Assembly: GCA_023402015.1 (NCBI GenBank)
Contig: JAEXCU010000011.1
Coordinates: 1 to 64,000 of the forward strand
Length of the DNA: 64,000 bases
DNA from: Pseudomonadota bacterium
GTDB taxonomy: Bacteria > Pseudomonadota > Alphaproteobacteria > Rs-D84
Direction: 5' to 3'
Within the stretch, counting starts at the first letter, position 1. Each line of letters begins with the position of its first letter. A program made the position numbers and the translations under genes. The notes beneath the pieces were generated by a model. That model saw only the letters and a list, made by a program, of their open reading frames with translations. It had not been told where the DNA came from and did no database searches. This document shows positions 61,141-64,000 of this stretch, in pieces.

Positions 61141-63787
61141 ATTGAATCGCATGATATGTTGTACCACCAAAATTTACATTTATCGCATTTTGGGAATTTC
61201 CGGCGGCCAAACTGCCATAGCAAACCTGGGATGCATAACCAACACCCAATGCGTGGTCGGTTTGTTTTGCTGAATACAGCGGAACTGTAATTCCATTACC
61301 CATTTTTAATTGTGTTATTCCGGCCCTACACAATTGGGCGCAGACATTTTGCGATGTCAGATTGTATCCAGAATCACATACCCACGGGCAACTGTTGGAT
61401 GCCGCGTTGGACGTATATGATGAATTGGCAATTTTGTTTGTGCATGCCACACATGCGGATGCGCCACCCGCACTGTATTTTCCAACCGCACATTCTGTGC
61501 ATGTTGGATTTGCGGTTTTATTACCCGCTGCGCCATATTTGGCATTGCAATTTACATTATATGTACACGCCCGATATGCCGAACCAGAATAATATTCATG
61601 GGCATTGACCACCGTGGTGGTACCGCCTGAAATTGATTTGGCCGTGCAACTGATATAACAATCACCAATTTCATCGCGTCCATTGTCAGAACCAGATGCC
61701 GTCGGTGGGCACGTTTTGCGTGAATTATCCCCCGGGCAATAATATCCACTTTCGCATGCGGTGCATGTGCCATTGGCATTTTTATAAAAGCCAGGGTTGC
61801 ATGTTATTGTTATATCGCAGGTGGATTCCGCCGCACTGCACGAACCACCGTAATATTCTGTGCCAGATGTGGACGACGAACCGTGGGTGCATGTTGCATT
61901 TGCGGGACATGTCTGTTGTGTGCATGCGCGTGTGCATGATTTCCAACATGCCCCAATGCCCCCGGTGGTGCCATTGGCACTGTTGGGATACGTCGCCGGG
62001 CATCCGGCGCATGCCCCAGACGACAAATAATATCCGTCATTACAACTGGCGGCGACGCACGATGTGCTGCACACGCCATAACTGCTGCACCCGGTGCACG
62101 ATGCACCCGCGGACGAACACGCACTGTTGGTATAATTTCCGTTGCATGTTTTTGTGCCCGCGGGACAAGACACGCTGTATGCATTTGCAACACTGTTTGA
62201 CGGCGTGCATGACGTGGTGGATGACCGGTTGGCAACACTGGTGCAAACAGTATTGCATGAACATCCCGATGCGGTCGCAGTGTATCCGGTTTCGCAACTG
62301 TATGTCCATGCACCATATGACCAATCACCACAACTGGCCGATCCGGTGCATGCGGACGCAGACGTACTGCCCGCGGGACTGGTGGTGCGATAACATGTGC
62401 GCGATTTGCTGCGACTGCGCGTGCCACCCGTGGTGGATTCACTATCCGTGCCGGTTTCGGTAAATGAAACGGATGAACATGCGGCGCATGAACTGCCCGA
62501 TTTATAGTAATTCGCATTACATTGCCATGGACAATTATCTTCAACCGCATACATGGATGACGGTGTACTATAACTGGTGTATGTGGCGTTGGCCGGTGCA
62601 TTGGTACATGCCGTACAAATGTTGTACCAATCGTTAAAATTCAACGGGTCAGACGCATAATATCCCGTACGACACCAATCATAATGGGTATAATTGTTTC
62701 CACTGGGGCCGTTATAACATGTGGTCTGATTTAAATATTGTATTCTGGTACTGTCGCTAAGGTACCAGTTGCAAATACAATCTGACGAACTGACTGCATG
62801 TTCATAATCAGACCAACTGCCACTGGACAAACTGACAATGCTTTCCGGTGTTGGCGAACCGGATTTTACCGTGCTGGCGCATGTTGCGCGGTTTGTGCCA
62901 CCGGTACAATAATTACCACTGCCACAGGCGGCGCAAGATGTATTGCCATTTGCGCTGGATCCGTAATATCCAGCATTACATGACCATGGGCATGAATTGG
63001 CCGTCGCAGAACCAACGTATTCAGAATTTGCAGGCTTGTTGCTGCAACTGTTCAGGCCATAACCATTGCTTAAATTCCCCTCGGCAACACTGCTGAATCC
63101 GGGGCAATAACTGCCCGACGGGCATGAACCACATGCCGAACCATTCCAATATGTTCCGGCCGGACACGTTATATATCGCGTGCCACCGGTGCATGTGCCC
63201 CACGAGGAACAACCACTGCACGATGCGCCGGCCGACGAACAATCACCATTTGTGTAATTACCCGCACATATCTGATATGCGCCGGAATAAGAACACGTTC
63301 CCCCTGATACAGAACATGACCGCGTACACGATTGGGTGGACGCGCGATTTGCGACACTGGTGCATGGCGTAGTGCAAACGCATGAATTATTGCTGTTGGT
63401 GTATCCACTGTTGCATGATGAAACATAACATGTTCCGGTGGATGTACGCCCCCATGATGAACACCCCGTACATGACCCGGTACAGTTATCGCCACCGGTG
63501 TAATAACCATTACAGGTGTTGGTATATGACCGCGTCCCGGCGCCGTTTGTTATACCGCAAGATTCGCTGCCTGATGATGTACTGGACGAATTGGGCGTGC
63601 TGGTACACGTATTTGTGCAACATACCGGGGCGTTCGTTCCACCCGCACATGTACAACCCGACGGACACGACGAACATGAATTACCGGCCGTCGTTCCGTT
63701 CAAATAGTACCCCGCATTACACGATGTATATTTCTTATACGTAGGGCAAGAATACCCAGCCGCACCAGCAACGGAAACACTTAACAA
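61139..63787 (-). CDS. Giant secreted cysteine-rich protein
   Basis: At least 882 residues with well over 100 cysteines. Repeats of the type CPAGTYWNGSACGSCPSGSY, ANSCPWSCNAGYYGSSANG and CxSxAxRxST resemble GCC2/GCC3 and furin-like knuckles of eukaryotic surface proteins. A distinct C-terminal domain (CRAGITQLKMGNGITVPLYS ... YHAIQ) replaces the CYY motif. The signal peptide (DRFFFSLTFLLLSVSVAGAA) is in frame but has no ATG: the first candidate is TTG 63787, and stops in all three frames lie just upstream inside repeat 2 of module V. It is probably surface-exposed. Confidence 0.8.
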   Translation of the reverse strand: MLSVSVAGAAGYSCPTYKKYTSCNAGYYLNGTTAGNSCSSCPSGCTCAGGTNAPVCCTNTCTSTPNSSSTSSGSESCGITNGAGTRSYTNTCNGYYTGGDNCTGSCTGCSSWGRTSTGTCYVSSCNSGYTNSNNSCVCTTPCTSVANRASTQSCTRSCSVSGGTCSYSGAYQICAGNYTNGDCSSAGASCSGCSSWGTCTGGTRYITCPAGTYWNGSACGSCPSGSYCPGFSSVAEGNLSNGYGLNSCSNKPANSEYVGSATANSCPWSCNAGYYGSSANGNTSCAACGSGNYCTGGTNRATCASTVKSGSPTPESIVSLSSGSWSDYEHAVSSSDCICNWYLSDSTRIQYLNQTTCYNGPSGNNYTHYDWCRTGYYASDPLNFNDWYNICTACTNAPANATYTSYSTPSSMYAVEDNCPWQCNANYYKSGSSCAACSSVSFTETGTDSESTTGGTRSRSKSRTCYRTTSPAGSTSASACTGSASCGDWSYGAWTYSCETGYTATASGCSCNTVCTSVANRSSTTSCTPSNSVANAYSVSCPAGTKTCNGNYTNSACSSAGASCTGCSSYGVCSTSCVAASCNDGYYLSSGACAGCPATYPNSANGTTGGIGACWKSCTRACTQQTCPANATCTHGSSSTSGTEYYGGSCSAAESTCDITITCNPGFYKNANGTCTACESGYYCPGDNSRKTCPPTASGSDNGRDEIGDCYISCTAKSISGGTTTVVNAHEYYSGSAYRACTYNVNCNAKYGAAGNKTANPTCTECAVGKYSAGGASACVACTNKIANSSYTSNAASNSCPWVCDSGYNLTSQNVCAQLCRAGITQLKMGNGITVPLYSAKQTDHALGVGYASQVCYGSLAAGNSQNAINVNFGGTTYHAIQ

Positions 63788-63808
63788 CAGAAACGTTAAA
63801 GAGAAAAA

Positions 63809-63915
63809 AAAGCGGTCGTTTAAATTAGGCTATCACAGGGGGAACAAATGACGCAGAAATTGGGGATTTTTTGTAAACCAAATATTACGAATATAATCCA
63901 CCATTTGGATTAGGC
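63809..63915 (-). promoter_or_regulatory. Paired-repeat module V
   Basis: Minus strand: repeat 1 63915-63894 (GCCTAATCCAAATGGTGG...), ATTTCTGC box 63860-63853, repeat 2 63830-63809 (GCCTAATTTAAACGACCG...), spacing 85 bp. Compared with modules II and III there is one extra base between the box and repeat 2, which shifts the frame leading into the signal peptide. Confidence 0.6.
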
Positions 63916-63941
63916 CAGGCATTTTGCCCTACATGCCAGGC

Positions 63942-63970
63942 ATTATATAGAATTTTAACACATTTGACAA
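63942..63970 (-). promoter_or_regulatory. Promoter of module V
   Basis: Minus strand TTGTCA (63970-63965), 17-bp spacer, TATAAT (63947-63942). Transcription would start about 20 nt before repeat 1. A 10-bp direct repeat AATGCCTGGC lies between promoter and module. Confidence 0.75.
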
Positions 63971-64000
63971 GATTAAATTTTCGGAATAGATACGTACCAA

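Noticed and set aside
61810..62601. Antisense frames within the giant cysteine-rich gene
   Set aside because: His/Arg/Pro-rich shadows of the cysteine codons on the coding strand, with no start signals.

Overview
The window looks like chromosome of a Gram-negative alphaproteobacterium, moderately A+T-rich and probably host- or gut-associated. The evidence is gene order (rpsL-rpsG-fusA; ftsE-ftsX-DUF218-plsC; uvrC-pgsA), outer-membrane barrels plus Pal and TolB, and dispersed palindromic repeats of the kind seen in Rickettsiales-like genomes. An assignment to an uncultured gut lineage is only a guess. Housekeeping genes are dense and intact: translation (fusA partial, rpsG, rpsL, lepA, rbfA, efp, rpsT, tRNA-Pro), replication and repair (dnaA, dnaN, parE, uvrC, dprA), lipids (fabF, acpP, plsC, plsY, pgsA, an acyl-CoA synthetase), and the envelope (mltG, tolB, pal, asmA, ftsEX).

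Scattered among these are at least ten small secreted cysteine-rich genes (5.6-7.1, 10.9, 28.2, 29.5, 35.7, 38.2, 47.1, 52.8-55.8 and 61.1-63.8 kb). Most of the small ones end in one conserved C-terminal motif, here called CYY (Cys-Tyr-Leu ... Asp-x-x-Gly ... aromatic-rich ... Cys-Tyr-Tyr).

The main discovery candidate is upstream of these genes. Five sites (11.3-11.5, 28.0-28.2, 35.2-35.4, 36.4-36.6, 46.9-47.1 kb) carry the same structured leader RNA: a 5' hairpin, a GGG-loop-CCC hairpin, variable hairpins, a small CTCC/GGAG hairpin, a three-way junction closed by a GGTTGGAGG/CCTCCAACC-type helix, and then an intrinsic terminator whose 5' arm shares three bases with that helix. The inner helices differ in sequence but keep pairing, so it reads like an attenuator or riboswitch. 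Five other sites carry a second element, a pair of 22-bp direct repeats (GCCKAATCC-AAA type) about 84-95 bp apart with an ATTTCTGC box between them. Every cysteine-rich locus has one element or the other; none has both.

Region by region: 1-2.2 kb str operon; 2.4-4.1 kb two outer-membrane barrels; 4.3-7.1 kb mltG and a tandem pair of cysteine-rich genes; 7.1-10.8 kb ABC exporter, tRNA-Pro and acyl-CoA synthetase; 10.9-11.5 kb cysteine-rich gene with leader RNA; 11.6-17.7 kb fabF, acpP, a decayed tyrosine recombinase, lepA, rbfA and a YqaA-like protein; 18.3-24.4 kb four tandem exported tail-fibre-like coiled-coil proteins (one with a collagen-like tract) and a barrel; 24.5-27.9 kb pal and ftsEX-DUF218-plsC; 28-30 kb two cysteine-rich genes around a small HTH gene; 30-35.2 kb nuclease, tolB, RHH protein, VirB2-like pilin and fructose-bisphosphate aldolase; 35.2-38.8 kb leader RNAs, HTH, two cysteine-rich genes, efp and ppa; 39-46.8 kb dnaN, a c-di-AMP synthase operon, a pilin, uvrC and pgsA; 46.9-52.8 kb cysteine-rich gene, dnaJ, HAD protein and parE operon; 52.8-55.8 kb divergent cysteine-rich genes whose 3' ends form a 248-bp inverted repeat; 55.9-61.0 kb dnaA, dprA, plsY and rpsT; 61.1-64 kb a giant cysteine-rich secreted protein.
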